A program made the position numbers and the translations under genes. A stretch of 64,000 nucleotides of DNA from F23-D06 sp963603365 (GTDB lineage Bacteria; Bacteroidota; Bacteroidia; Bacteroidales; WCHB1-69), in contig CAVCMI010000020.1 of NCBI GenBank assembly GCA_963603365.1, positions 1 through 64,000 on the forward strand, in the 5' to 3' direction. Below, one piece after another: positions 46,717 through 55,588 of this stretch. The notes below the pieces were generated by a model, which saw only the letters and a program-made list of their open reading frames with translations, was not told the DNA's origin and ran no database searches. How positions within the stretch are numbered: position 1 is the stretch's first letter; each line of letters opens with the position of its first letter.

Positions 46717-47090
46717 GTGCCAGCATGCGGTCTGGAAGGGAAAAACAATACTGAAGCGTCTGAAACAGCCGCCGAAATGACGAAACAGGAAGATGAAGCA
46801 TACTGACAGGTGCGGACACATTATTGACAGTCATGCCCTCGTGCTTGTTGCGCAGTTCCTCGCTTCGTTCTGGCAACAGCTTGATGGCAATAATCTTGCG
46901 GTTCAGGGGGCTGTGCAGAAAGTCATGGATGTATATCTGTTCAACGTCTCCAATATGCCGAGAGATACGGCCCAAGGGGACGATAGTCCGCAGCAAAAGG
47001 ACTGGTTTTTTATGTAAAACAGTTCTATTGTTTTTTATAATTTTGCCACTTGAATCTATACGGGACAAAGTACACATTACGAAAAAGTAC
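46717..47090. other. Intergenic region between divergent export operon and methyltransferase
   Basis: No recognisable gene. The minus-strand frame of the tolC-type gene stays open across it but has no family resemblance I can name, and plus-strand frames are equally unconvincing. The part near the methyltransferase (from about 47000) is AT-rich like that gene, while 46720-46980 has host-like composition. GAA-centred near-repeats at 46751-46785 lie where an activator of the export operon might bind; their spacing is irregular, so this is weak. Confidence 0.4.
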
Positions 47091-48041
47091 ATGAACTGGA
47101 ACAACTTTAGTTTTATAGATTTATTTGCTGGTATCGGTGGCATCAGATTGGGATTCGAATCTGTTGGTGGGCATTGCGTGTTTTCATCTGAATTTGATGA
47201 GAACGCCTGTAAAACTTATGAAGCAAACTTTGGAGAACGCCCATCTGGAGATATAACAAAAATTAAGGCAAAAGATATTCCTGATTTTGACATTCTCCTT
47301 GGAGGTTTCCCTTGTCAGGCCTTCTCTATTATAGGGAAGAAAGAGGGGTTTGAAAATGAAACTTGCGGTACTCTTTTCTTTGAAATTGAAAGAATTTTAA
47401 AAGAAAAAAGACCAAAAGCCTTTATGTTGGAAAATGTACGAAATCTAACCGCACATGATAAGGGAAATACATTCAAAGTGATCAGAACACATTTAGAGGC
47501 TTTAGGTTATTCGGTGTATGCCAAAGTGTTAAATGCCTTGGATTATGGCGTTCCTCAGAAGAGGGAGAGAATTATTATTGTCGGTTTTAAGGACAATGTC
47601 TTTTTTTCTTTCCCGGACCCTGTTCCTGTTTCATGCAGAAGAACTCTGAAAGACATCCTCGAAGTCAATGTCGATGAAAAATATTATGTAAAGGATAGAA
47701 TAAGAGAATCCCGACTTATGCGCCTAAAGGCCCCAAACTATCCTAAACCATATATTTCTCATGAAAATATGGCTGGGAATATCACCCCTCATCCATATTC
47801 TTCATGTTTAAGGGCGGGTGCATCTGCAAATTATATACTCATCAATGACGAGCGTAGACCGACAGAGAGGGAAATGTTACGAATACAGGGATTTCCTGAT
47901 GACTTTAAAATAGTCGTTTCATATAGCCAAATAAAACATCAGACTGGTAATTCTGTAGCTGTGCCTGTAATAAAAGCAGTTGCAAGCCAAATGATAAATT
48001 CATTAAAACAATTTGAAGCAAATAAAAGGAATTCCAAGTAA
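47091..48041 (+). CDS. DNA (cytosine-5) methyltransferase, no adjacent restriction gene
   Basis: 316 residues from the ATG at 47091. It transfers a methyl group from SAM to cytosine C5 in a specific DNA site. Motif I is FIDLFAGIGGIRLGF (8-22), motif IV GGFPCQAFS with catalytic Cys75, motif VI ENV (114-116), motif VIII QKRER (156-160) and motifs IX-X RIQGFPDDF and KHQTGNSVAVPVI near the C-terminus. The target-recognition region (about 175-265) is short, so the site cannot be predicted. No endonuclease lies beside it. The gene is visibly AT-richer than its neighbours, and an IS-end-like sequence follows, both signs of horizontal acquisition. Confidence 0.93.
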   Translation: MNWNNFSFIDLFAGIGGIRLGFESVGGHCVFSSEFDENACKTYEANFGERPSGDITKIKAKDIPDFDILLGGFPCQAFSIIGKKEGFENETCGTLFFEIERILKEKRPKAFMLENVRNLTAHDKGNTFKVIRTHLEALGYSVYAKVLNALDYGVPQKRERIIIVGFKDNVFFSFPDPVPVSCRRTLKDILEVNVDEKYYVKDRIRESRLMRLKAPNYPKPYISHENMAGNITPHPYSSCLRAGASANYILINDERRPTEREMLRIQGFPDDFKIVVSYSQIKHQTGNSVAVPVIKAVASQMINSLKQFEANKRNSK

Positions 48042-48068
48042 GGGATCCGGACTTTTTTATGCTCAAAT

Positions 48069-48090
48069 AGTTTTAGCGGACACCAATAGT
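48069..48090 (+). repeat. IS-end-like sequence after the methyltransferase
   Basis: AGTTTTAGCGGACACCAATA matches the IS terminus at 530-549 (AGTTTTAGCGGACAGCAATA) at 19 of 20 bases and in the same orientation. No transposase is nearby, so it looks like a solo end or scar. The rest of 48042-48190 holds nothing recognisable. Confidence 0.55.
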
Positions 48091-48190
48091 AAACAATGTG
48101 ATTCAGTATGTCATGCGGTTAATACGCTCCAGCTGGCAAGCGGCTTCCCTTTCAAGTCAATTATGGCAGTAAGCCGTTTTGCCGTAATGG

Positions 48191-50077
48191 TCACAGTTTG
48201 CCGTTAAGGTCGATGAGTTTGCGCATGGTGTCGGTGACGGTCTGTTCGTCGTAGGTCATGGCAAGTCGGTGCAGCATTTCCTTTTCTGAGAGACCTTGTG
48301 CGGAGAGCGCTTTGATCTGTTCGGCGATCTGTCGGACAATGGGGCGTGTGACGCGCGCCTTGCGGCATACGTCACATTCGCCGCAAGGCGCGCTCTGCTT
48401 TTCGCCGAAGTAGGCGAGCAGCAACTGGCTGCGGCAAGTGTCGGTGGCTGTGACGTAGTTGACCATTGACTGCATCCGGAGCAATGTACGATTCTTCCGT
48501 TCTTCGTAAATCTTCGGGTCGAAATAGATGCGGTCCGACGGGAGACGGTCCTGCATGAAGACGATGAGGGGGATGTCGCTTTGTTGGCTGTAATAGATGA
48601 CGCCGTTTTGCCGAAGCAATTGCAGCAGCTGCACGGTTTCAGGTTCTGAGATGCCAAGCCGGTCTGCCAGCGTCCGTTCGCTGATTTCGACATATTGGGT
48701 AAAAACGCCGCCGTACGAGCGGAGTATGGTCTTGACGGCTTCGGCGAGTTCCGGGTTGCGCTGTTCGAAGCCGAGCAGGTCGTCGCCGTTGGTCCTGAAG
48801 CGGATTTGGGACGCTTTGCGCAAATTGCGCGACAGGACGATTACGCCCGCCATTTCCAGCAGTTTGAGGGCGTTGTAATACTGTATGGGGGTCATGCCGA
48901 CGGCACTGACGTGGCTTTCAGCATGGAAAGGACAGACGGTGTTCTTGCCGCCGCCCATTGCGATGCGGAAGTGCTGGCACAATTCTTCATACACGTCGCG
49001 CACTTTTTCGAGGGGTGGAAAGGAGAGCGTGAACGAGCGTTTCAGCTGGCGAAGGTCGTACTGGTCATAGAGCAGGATTGCCGCCGCCGGCTGTTCGTCG
49101 CGTCCGCCGCGCCCGGCCTCCTGAAAGTAGGCTTCGATGGAGTCGGGCAGGTCAAGGTGTATGACAAAGCGCACGTCGGGCTTGTCGATGCCCATGCCGA
49201 AAGCGTTGGTGGCTACGATGACGCGCGTTTTTCCCGACATCCAGTCGTCTTGCCTTCGGTCTCGCTCGGCAGGGTCAAGGCCGGCATGGTAGAAGTCGGC
49301 TGCGACGCCGTTGTTGCAAAGGAACTCGGCAGTCTCGGCAGTCTTGCGCCGGTTGCGGACATAGACGATGCCCGTGCCCCGGTAGTGTTGCATAATGCGG
49401 AGCATACGGCTGTTCTTGTCTTCCTCGCTGACGACGAAGTAGGTAAGGTTCTCTCGCCTGAAACTCTTTTGGAAAATGTTTTCTCTCTTGAAGTTAAGTC
49501 TATGCTGTATGTCTGCGGCCACCTCTGGGGTTGCCGTGGCGGTTAGGGCAAGCACAGTGGCGCCGGGACACTGCTCGCGGATGGCGGCAATCTCAAGGTA
49601 CGGCGGTCTGAAGTCGTACCCCCATTGCGAGATGCAGTGTGCCTCGTCCACGGCTATCATCCTGACGGGCATACGCCTTACGTTTGTCCGGAACTGCGGG
49701 GTCTGCAACCGCTCGGGCGAGATGTATAGGAAACGGCATTTGGGGTCGAACAGTGCAGCAGAAAGCGCGTCCTCCATTTCAGAAGCCCTCATTCCGGAAT
49801 AGAGCGTCACCGCCTTGATGCCTTTGGATTTGAGGTGGTATACCTGGTCTTTCATCAAGGCTATCAGAGGAGATACCACAAGGCACAACCCTTTCAGCGC
49901 CAGCGCCGGCACCTGAAAGCAGACGGACTTGCCGCCGCCCGTGGGCAACAAGGCCAGCGTGTCGTTGCCTGCCAAAACAGACAGGATGATCTCTTCTTGA
50001 AGAGTGCGGAAACTATCATAGCCCCAATAGGTTTTCAAGATCTGCCTGATTTCGTCTCTTCTGCTCTTTTCTGCCAT
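48191..50077 (-). CDS. recQ: ATP-dependent DNA helicase RecQ
   Basis: 628 residues from the ATG at 50075-50077. A 3'-5' DNA helicase acting in recombination and fork repair. Motif 0 is FRTLQEE (23-29), Walker A TGGGKS (46-51), the DEAH box VDEAHCISQWGYDFRPPY near 145, and motif VI QEAGRGGRDEQPA near 320. The zinc-binding cysteines are present (CRSQ, then CGECDVC, about 548-570), then a winged-helix-like end. The usual C-terminal HRDC domain is not seen, so the protein ends soon after the zinc/RQC region. Longer in-frame starts overlap the upstream gene and are not used. Confidence 0.92.
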   Translation of the reverse strand: MAEKSRRDEIRQILKTYWGYDSFRTLQEEIILSVLAGNDTLALLPTGGGKSVCFQVPALALKGLCLVVSPLIALMKDQVYHLKSKGIKAVTLYSGMRASEMEDALSAALFDPKCRFLYISPERLQTPQFRTNVRRMPVRMIAVDEAHCISQWGYDFRPPYLEIAAIREQCPGATVLALTATATPEVAADIQHRLNFKRENIFQKSFRRENLTYFVVSEEDKNSRMLRIMQHYRGTGIVYVRNRRKTAETAEFLCNNGVAADFYHAGLDPAERDRRQDDWMSGKTRVIVATNAFGMGIDKPDVRFVIHLDLPDSIEAYFQEAGRGGRDEQPAAAILLYDQYDLRQLKRSFTLSFPPLEKVRDVYEELCQHFRIAMGGGKNTVCPFHAESHVSAVGMTPIQYYNALKLLEMAGVIVLSRNLRKASQIRFRTNGDDLLGFEQRNPELAEAVKTILRSYGGVFTQYVEISERTLADRLGISEPETVQLLQLLRQNGVIYYSQQSDIPLIVFMQDRLPSDRIYFDPKIYEERKNRTLLRMQSMVNYVTATDTCRSQLLLAYFGEKQSAPCGECDVCRKARVTRPIVRQIAEQIKALSAQGLSEKEMLHRLAMTYDEQTVTDTMRKLIDLNGKL

Positions 50078-50117
50078 AACTGCCTTGTCTTGTCTTGCCT
50101 TGAAGAAAGGCTCAAGC

Positions 50118-51653
50118 CTATTTGTTTCGCGGTATGGGATTGCAAAACAAGTCCGGAATGGCACAGGGACGGTATTCGTCCAGCCACCTGAAATTCTGCA
50201 GCCGTCTTTCTTTTTCCTCGAATTTGCTGTCCGGATAAATCGTCCCGTCCGGCTGGTCGTAAAAACGGATTTGATTTATTTTATTGTCTTTCAACAATAT
50301 CTTCATTTCGCTGGTAATGGAGGAGTTGATGCCGATCAAAGAACTGTCCTCTTCTTGAAGATAGTAGATGCACTCGGCGTTGTTAAGGATGTCGACTTGG
50401 CAGAGGCTGTTGTCTTTGATCAGTCCGGTGATATAGGTGCCTTTGATCTGGTTGAATTCCGTGCTTCCGAACAGACCTCCGGCGATGAAGCCGGCCCGGC
50501 ACAGGTTGATTTTCATATTGCTTGAGTCGAGGATGGCGAATTGTATCGTGTCGGCTGACAGTTGGTAGTCGCTCGACCAAACCACAGGGTTGAAGAACAT
50601 GGTTATGAGGGAGTCGCGGGTCAGATAGACCAGCGAGTCGCAGACCCCTTGCAGGTCGGAGCGGTAAAACTTGACCCTGTTGAAGGCTTTCATCCACTGG
50701 GTTTCGTGTTGCTCGTCGAAGAGCAGTTGGAGCGTGTCGGCGTGGAGGAAGAGAGAGTCGGAATTATCGTCGATGAGGATCAACAGGGCACTGTCTGTCA
50801 CAAAAGAGACGGTACCGTTGTCATGATACTCGAAGTAGTGGCCTTTCAGGATGTATTGCTGGATGGTGTCAATTGTGGTGACGTTGTTCCAGGCGCATCC
50901 GGATTTCAGTTCTTTGTCGTAGTAAACACTGTCGGCGAACAGTCTTTTCTCTTTATTGAGAAGTTTGACATTGCCGGCAAGCAGGGAGAGGTTGCGTTCG
51001 GTATTGAACCATCCCCGGTCGGTGAAGATCTCGCTGGTGTCTTCGGTGGCGACCAGATGGGTGGGGGAGATGAAGAATGCCATGTTGCTGGAAGTGTTGT
51101 ACTGCAGGGATTCGCATTTCATCCGGTAACTGTCGCTCCGGAGGAATACGTTCTTGTAAGCGTAAGCGTCTTCGGTTTTGGTGTAGTAGCGTCCTTGCTT
51201 GCTGGTAAGGGTGTCTTTCTCGTTGTAGAGCATCCCGCCGGCAAGGTAGTAGGCGCAGTCTTCGTTCAGGTCATATATGAGGCTGTCAGTCAGCAAGTAG
51301 GCATCCGACTTTTCCATTTTCACGCCCACGGCTATAGAGGCGGTTTTGCTGTTGCCGTCGTAATAGGCGCGCCGCCCGTACAGGCGCACCGAGTCGCCGA
51401 TGAGTATGCGTATGTTGTTGCCGAATGCGATGAGGTAGTTGTCGCTCTCATAGAGGTAGGCGCTGTCGCAGTAACCTTTGATGTTGTCTTGTGCAAAGGC
51501 CACGTTGCCCATCAACTTCTGCGCCCCGGGGAGTTCTTCCTCGTCATAAAGCCCGATGTCGGCGCGGTATTGAATCTTCCTGTTCCCTTGTGCCGCTGCC
51601 GTGAGGACAAGGAAAAGGAGAATGAAGACAAGTGCGCTGTTCCTGAATGACAT
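50118..51653 (-). CDS. OstA/LptA-like organic solvent tolerance protein
   Basis: 511 residues from the ATG at 51651-51653, giving a signal peptide (residues 1-22, ALVFILLFLVLTAAAQ). The body shows the repeating short beta-strand pattern of OstA/LptA-type jellyrolls, with recurring Y.D/DS.Y/L.AD motifs (GYCDSAYLYESDNYLIAFG, LFADSVYYDKELKSG, SADTIQFAIL). Such proteins bind lipid A chains during LPS transport to the outer membrane. The protein is larger than LptA and corresponds to the Bacteroidota OstA-like family. It starts one base after the stop of the MORN lipoprotein gene, so the two are co-transcribed, perhaps with recQ 40 nt downstream. Confidence 0.8.
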   Translation of the reverse strand: MSFRNSALVFILLFLVLTAAAQGNRKIQYRADIGLYDEEELPGAQKLMGNVAFAQDNIKGYCDSAYLYESDNYLIAFGNNIRILIGDSVRLYGRRAYYDGNSKTASIAVGVKMEKSDAYLLTDSLIYDLNEDCAYYLAGGMLYNEKDTLTSKQGRYYTKTEDAYAYKNVFLRSDSYRMKCESLQYNTSSNMAFFISPTHLVATEDTSEIFTDRGWFNTERNLSLLAGNVKLLNKEKRLFADSVYYDKELKSGCAWNNVTTIDTIQQYILKGHYFEYHDNGTVSFVTDSALLILIDDNSDSLFLHADTLQLLFDEQHETQWMKAFNRVKFYRSDLQGVCDSLVYLTRDSLITMFFNPVVWSSDYQLSADTIQFAILDSSNMKINLCRAGFIAGGLFGSTEFNQIKGTYITGLIKDNSLCQVDILNNAECIYYLQEEDSSLIGINSSITSEMKILLKDNKINQIRFYDQPDGTIYPDSKFEEKERRLQNFRWLDEYRPCAIPDLFCNPIPRNK

Positions 51654-51654
51654 G

Positions 51655-52320
51655 TTAGAAAAGCAGCGAGTCTTTCTGCTCGACGATCCTGTCTTGCCTG
51701 AAGATGATTTCCTTGTAGAGTTTGCCGGCGCTGTCGTAATATCTTTCGGGTCCATCCTTAAGGTTTCTCACGTAACTTGTAGTCCTGTCAAGATGGCCGT
51801 TCGCGTTGTAGAATGAAACCGTTCCGTTGCCGTTTTTGAAAGTTCCTTCGCCCACCACGATCCCGCGCTCGTCGTAATAGGTCCACGTGCCGTCAAACAG
51901 GTCGTTCTTGTAATTCCCTTCTGTCTTGATGTCCCCGCTCAAATGATAGGCTCTGAACGGACCCTCTTTTTTGCCATGCACGAAAGTGTATTCCAATGTT
52001 TTCTCTCCGTTTGGGGTATAGATAGTCTGCAAGCCCTCAATAGAGTCATTTTCGTAACGGCAGTAGGTGTCTAACATGCCATTTTCGAAAAAGCGGTGAA
52101 ACTCGCCGTTCCGTTTCCCGTTTTTCATTTCGATTTCAATCTCAACGGTGTTGGGTGAGTTGTAGTAATAAATGGTTTTGCCGTTTTCTTTTCCGAAGCG
52201 GTATTGGATGGAGGACTGGATTTTCCCGTCAGGGTAGTAGGTTCTTTCGGTCTTGCTGCATGAAGAGGCTGAAATGGCGGTCAGAATGCAGAGTATGATA
52301 CAAGGCAGGGCGTTTTTCAT
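51655..52320 (-). CDS. MORN-repeat (YwqK-like) lipoprotein
   Basis: 221 residues from the ATG at 52318-52320. The signal peptide ends in a lipobox (LTAISASSC, Cys near residue 21), so a lipid-anchored envelope protein is expected. The rest is a series of about seven MORN-like repeats of 20-24 residues with the Y.DG....G pattern (YYPDGKIQSSIQYRFGKENG, FFENGMLDTYCRYENDSIEG, YTPNGEKTLEYTFVHGKKEG, YYDERGIVVGEGTFKNGNG). Related proteins are annotated as toxin-antitoxin YwqK antitoxins, but nothing here supports that role. The function is unknown. Confidence 0.8.
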   Translation of the reverse strand: MKNALPCIILCILTAISASSCSKTERTYYPDGKIQSSIQYRFGKENGKTIYYYNSPNTVEIEIEMKNGKRNGEFHRFFENGMLDTYCRYENDSIEGLQTIYTPNGEKTLEYTFVHGKKEGPFRAYHLSGDIKTEGNYKNDLFDGTWTYYDERGIVVGEGTFKNGNGTVSFYNANGHLDRTTSYVRNLKDGPERYYDSAGKLYKEIIFRQDRIVEQKDSLLF

Positions 52321-52345
52321 ATCTTTTATTGTCCGTTTTAGGCGG

Positions 52346-52353
52346 CAAAAGTA
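52346..52353 (-). promoter_or_regulatory. -7 promoter element of the MORN-ostA-recQ unit
   Basis: TACTTTTG on the minus strand, 25 nt upstream of the lipoprotein start. Confidence 0.6.
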
Positions 52354-52474
52354 CAAAAATCATTATCAACTGCCAACATAAAAGTAAGGGGCGCTGTAAG
52401 GCTTGACCGCAGGTTTGCGCTACTATGGCCTGAGCTGTGCGGCTTCGGTACAGCGCGCCCAAACAGATGTCGCA

Positions 52475-54001
52475 TCAGTACTTTATCACTTTACGCTGAA
52501 ATGTCCCGTTGTCTGTTACGACTTTCAGGATATAGGTGCCTTGAGGCAGCGAGTAAATGTTGATGACCGGGTTGGAGGTTGTGGCGGCAGTCAGGACTCT
52601 CTGTCCGCACAAGTTGTACAGTTCAATGGCCGAAACATTCGTTCTGCCCGTGTGTACGGTTATGGAGTAACTCGATGGGTTGGGGTAGATGCAGATCGGG
52701 AAATTGCGGTAGTCGATCACGGAACTGCCGTCCGACTTAGTGATCCGGATGTCGTTGAGCAGCGTGTTGCCTTTGCCGGCATTGTCAAGTTTCCAACGTA
52801 TGTAGCGGGTGTCGCTTAGCAGACGATGGCTGAATCCGGATAGCGTACCTGTCGGGATGTCCGTCTCGTTGTGTGTGGCAACGGTTGTCCAGCTACTGCC
52901 GTCGGGCGACTGGCTGACGGTGAACGCGATGCCCTCGTAGGCCGACGGGTTGCTGCCGCCTTTCCTTCCGCCCAACGAGTATGCAAGGGAGTCCGGCGAA
53001 CTGTCAAGATGTGCCACCAGCGAGGCTTTCCCCGAATTGGCGGCCTCGAATTTCACGGAGCCGTCAGCGTAAGAGTCGCCTAAATAGTAAGCCCTGAAAC
53101 CGTTCATCTGCGTAATGTCCGCATGCCCCGCCCCGCTGTTGCCGGAGATGTCAAAAGGCAATGTCACCAGAGAGTTGGTGTCGAGGATGACATAATGGGC
53201 CGTGGATATTTCGCTGTCATTTATGCCTGTTTTGGCGGCAAAGGCCTTGATGGTGGTTGCGCTGCTGACAGTTATGGGTGACGCATAGACATTGGAATGG
53301 GTGGAGGGTGATGAGCCGTCCAGCGTGTAATAGATGACCGCATCGGCAGTGGCGGTTTGTATGGAAACCTGTTGCGGCGCATAGAAAGTGCCGCCGCCCG
53401 GCGTAAATGAAGGCTCTGCAACCATTTGCAGCACAGTCTCTTCTCCGACGATCAGGCAGAGGTCGTCAATCCGGTAGTCGACAGGTGCAAGGCTGGAGAA
53501 GCGGATGTGCAGGTTGGAGCATGCCGGCACGTTGCCGAAATGCACCCGGTGCCATCCCGAGGTGCCGGTTCCTGTCGGCAAGGAGTCCATCAGCGGCAGA
53601 CGCTGCCAAACAAGGCTGTCGCCCGATGCTTCTACAACCAAATTGGTACCGTTTTCAGCCGTCGTTTTGCGTAGCCCGCAGTAAAGGTTAAGGTCAGAAA
53701 GCCCTTCTGTGTTGAGACCCGAGACCTGAAACCACTTTACGGTGTCGTTGATCATGACGTTGCCGCCCGCCGAGGCGGAAGGATAACCGCTTGACGCATT
53801 CGAGGTGCGGATGTCGCAAGTCCCGTTGCCTGTGTAGCGGACGCTGTCATTCTGCCATTCGTTGTAGTTCTGCACTAATGTGGTGACAGACGGGAAACCG
53901 AAATTCTCACGATAGACAATCTGTTGTGCCTTTGCAGGCTGAAACCCTGCCGCGCCGGACAAAAACCCGCCGGCAAGGAGAAAATGAAATAGCTTTTTCA
54001 T
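52475..54001 (-). CDS. T9SS cargo with chitobiase-type C-terminal domain
   Basis: 508 residues. Signal peptide 1-25 (LLAGGFLSGAAGFQPAKAQ). A jellyroll-like region follows (about 26-195: WFQVSGLNTEGLSDLNLYCG, WHRVHFGNVPACSNLHIRFS). A CHB_HEX_C-type Ig-like domain is at about 197-275 (PGGGTFYAPQQVSI, VIYYTLDGSSPS, SSATTIKAFA) and a discoidin-like beta region at about 280-425. The C-terminal 75 residues are a type A T9SS sorting domain (CIYPNPSSYSITVHTG, ELYNLCGQRVL, PQGTYILKVVTDNGTFQRKVIKY). It should be secreted to the cell surface. No catalytic domain is recognised, so binding rather than hydrolysis is more likely. Confidence 0.88.
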   Translation of the reverse strand: MKKLFHFLLAGGFLSGAAGFQPAKAQQIVYRENFGFPSVTTLVQNYNEWQNDSVRYTGNGTCDIRTSNASSGYPSASAGGNVMINDTVKWFQVSGLNTEGLSDLNLYCGLRKTTAENGTNLVVEASGDSLVWQRLPLMDSLPTGTGTSGWHRVHFGNVPACSNLHIRFSSLAPVDYRIDDLCLIVGEETVLQMVAEPSFTPGGGTFYAPQQVSIQTATADAVIYYTLDGSSPSTHSNVYASPITVSSATTIKAFAAKTGINDSEISTAHYVILDTNSLVTLPFDISGNSGAGHADITQMNGFRAYYLGDSYADGSVKFEAANSGKASLVAHLDSSPDSLAYSLGGRKGGSNPSAYEGIAFTVSQSPDGSSWTTVATHNETDIPTGTLSGFSHRLLSDTRYIRWKLDNAGKGNTLLNDIRITKSDGSSVIDYRNFPICIYPNPSSYSITVHTGRTNVSAIELYNLCGQRVLTAATTSNPVINIYSLPQGTYILKVVTDNGTFQRKVIKY

Positions 54002-54092
54002 GTTGTTTTGTTTTTTAGATGGTTAGAACTTGTTGTTTTGTTTTTATGGTGTCGCTGTTTGCACAGCCGTTTTTTTATACCTTTACACGATG

Positions 54093-54123
54093 CAAAAATA
54101 TAAAAAATATTGATAAAATCAAA
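54093..54123 (-). promoter_or_regulatory. Full promoter of the chitobiase-domain T9SS cargo
   Basis: Minus strand TTTG (54120-54123), a 19-nt spacer, then TATTTTTG (54093-54100). This is an exact match to the Bacteroidota consensus and the best promoter in the window. The leader to the start at 54001 is about 85 nt. Confidence 0.8.
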
Positions 54124-54203
54124 TAAATATAAAAAATAAATTAAATCACCGTCAAACAAAAGGGAGTGATGGAGAGAAGAAAAGGCTTTTGCGGAGGCAG
54201 AAG

Positions 54204-55052
54204 TCAATTCATTCCGCGGCTTTTCTTGATTCTTTCGTATGCCTGGTTGACTTGTGCGAACTTGATTTCGGCAGATTTGCGCACTTCTTCGCCCAGATGG
54301 GCTACTTTGTCAGGGTGGTGCTTCTTGGCGGCGGAACGGTAGGCTTTCTTCACTTCGCTGTCGCTGGCATCAGGCGAGATTTCCAGAATCTTGTAATCGT
54401 CTTCCAAAGAACCGGTATTGCGGTAACTTTGGTTGCTGCTTGAACTGCTGCCGTATGTGGATTGTCCAAAACCTCTGTCGTAGTAAGAACGGTAATTGGC
54501 GAACATCGACTTTACCGCTTCAAAGTTGCTTCTGCTGATGCCGCACAGGTCAGAGATGTCTTGTATGGCCTGCACCTCTTCGTCGCACATGTTCCCGTCG
54601 GCGCGGGAGAACCCGAACAGGAATTGCAGGATCATGAACTTTTCCGATACGGTTGCGTGATACTTGATGTCATGGCACACGTCGGTAATGTCAATGTCGC
54701 TGTTCAGCAGGTCGCGGAAATGGAGCAGTGCGGGTCCAACCCTTTCTTGGGTGAGGTACTGCGACAGAAAGTCGCGCATATATTCCAGTTCAGAACGAAG
54801 CAGCCGGTTGTGGTCTGACTTTGCCACGTATGCTGCCAGCACCAACTCCTGTTCTATGAAGTTGTTGGCATTGTAATGGCTTCTTGTCTGGCCGCGCCTG
54901 CCATATCCTTTTCCGTGTCCGTTTATTAAGTTGATGATGAGGTCGATGAAGCCGCCGATCAACAGTCCGAGAAAAGCGCCGCTTAAACCGCCCGAAAAAA
55001 GTCCGACCCAAAAACCTATTCCGCTGAAAAGTCCGGTGAAAAGACACCCCAT
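54204..55052 (-). CDS. TerB-DnaJ protein, DjlA-like
   Basis: 282 residues. The N-terminus (1-45) is a glycine- and hydrophobic-rich membrane hairpin (GLFSGIGFWVGLFSGGLSGAFLGLLIGGF). A TerB-like helical domain is at about 65-180 (EQELVLAAYVAKSD, LQFLFGFSRADGNMCDEEVQ). A serine-rich linker and a C-terminal J domain follow (about 215-282: YKILEISPDASDSEVKKAYR, HPD at 246-248). This is the order of DjlA, a membrane-bound DnaK co-chaperone. It lies 12 nt after kdsC, probably in the clpC-kdsC unit. Confidence 0.88.
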   Translation of the reverse strand: MGCLFTGLFSGIGFWVGLFSGGLSGAFLGLLIGGFIDLIINLINGHGKGYGRRGQTRSHYNANNFIEQELVLAAYVAKSDHNRLLRSELEYMRDFLSQYLTQERVGPALLHFRDLLNSDIDITDVCHDIKYHATVSEKFMILQFLFGFSRADGNMCDEEVQAIQDISDLCGISRSNFEAVKSMFANYRSYYDRGFGQSTYGSSSSSNQSYRNTGSLEDDYKILEISPDASDSEVKKAYRSAAKKHHPDKVAHLGEEVRKSAEIKFAQVNQAYERIKKSRGMN

Positions 55053-55064
55053 ATTGTTAGCAGG

Positions 55065-55586
55065 TTACCAGATGAAAGCGTCTTCTTGAAACCATTTGCC
55101 TTGAACCTTGAGGGTTTGCTCGATGACGTCCCTCACGCAGCCGCAACCGCCGGGCTGGAAAGAGATGTAGTCGGCAATGTGTTTGATCTCTTCGGCGGCA
55201 TCGGCGGGGCAGCAGCAGATGCCGGCACGCCGCATCATCTCGTAGTCTGGGATGTCGTCGCCCATGACCAACACGTTCTCAGGCTCAAGGTTGTGCTCTT
55301 GCAGGTAGTTGTCAAACAGCGTGATTTTGTTGTTCACATGGAGGAAGATGTCCATGTCCGGAAAGTCATTGTAGCGAAGCCGCATAGAGTCGCCGTAGCC
55401 TCCGGATATGACGGCCACTCGGTAGCCTTTTTTCAAGGCGTACTGCAAGGCGTAGCCGTCTTTGGTGCTGGTGGCGCGCACCATCTCGCCGTCATGTTGC
55501 ACATAAACTTTCCCGTCTGACAGCACGCCGTCGAAGTCGAAGACGAAGGCTTTCACGTTGCCTAATTTTGCTCTGAAGTTTGGCAT
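55065..55586 (-). CDS. kdsC: KdsC-type HAD phosphatase
   Basis: 173 residues. A HAD-superfamily phosphatase of the C0 (capless) class; KdsC hydrolyses 3-deoxy-D-manno-octulosonate 8-phosphate in the LPS inner-core pathway. The nucleophile motif is FDFDGVLSDG (Asp17 and Asp19), motif II VISGG, motif III Lys in the NNKITLFDNYL region and motif IV VLVMGDDIPDYEMM. The C-terminal GGCGCVRDVIEQ segment is characteristic of the KdsC tetramer. Length is normal. It starts two bases after the clpC stop. The related NeuA-type HAD phosphatases are an alternative, but the C-terminal tail favours KdsC. Confidence 0.88.
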   Translation of the reverse strand: MPNFRAKLGNVKAFVFDFDGVLSDGKVYVQHDGEMVRATSTKDGYALQYALKKGYRVAVISGGYGDSMRLRYNDFPDMDIFLHVNNKITLFDNYLQEHNLEPENVLVMGDDIPDYEMMRRAGICCCPADAAEEIKHIADYISFQPGGCGCVRDVIEQTLKVQGKWFQEDAFIW

Positions 55587-55588
55587 AA

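Noticed and set aside
46824..47090. N-terminal extension of the methyltransferase frame from a TTG
   Set aside because: The extension has no family resemblance, and the methyltransferase family starts right before motif I, as it does from the ATG at 47091.
46673..47143. 157-codon N-terminal extension of the second TolC-type protein
   Set aside because: A signal peptide starts at 46672 and a -7 promoter element lies within the extension.
47140..47170. GGGATTCGAATCT resembling a tRNA T-arm
   Set aside because: It lies in the conserved motif I region of the methyltransferase, and no other tRNA arms or acceptor stem surround it.
51655..52320. YwqK-like protein as the antitoxin of a toxin-antitoxin pair
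   Set aside because: It has a lipoprotein signal and MORN-like repeats, and its neighbours are ostA and recQ, with no small toxin gene present.
33610..52405. Similarity between 33610-33632 and 52382-52405 (TGTAAGGCTTG core)
   Set aside because: Only about 11 bases match exactly; too short to claim a repeat family without a genome search.
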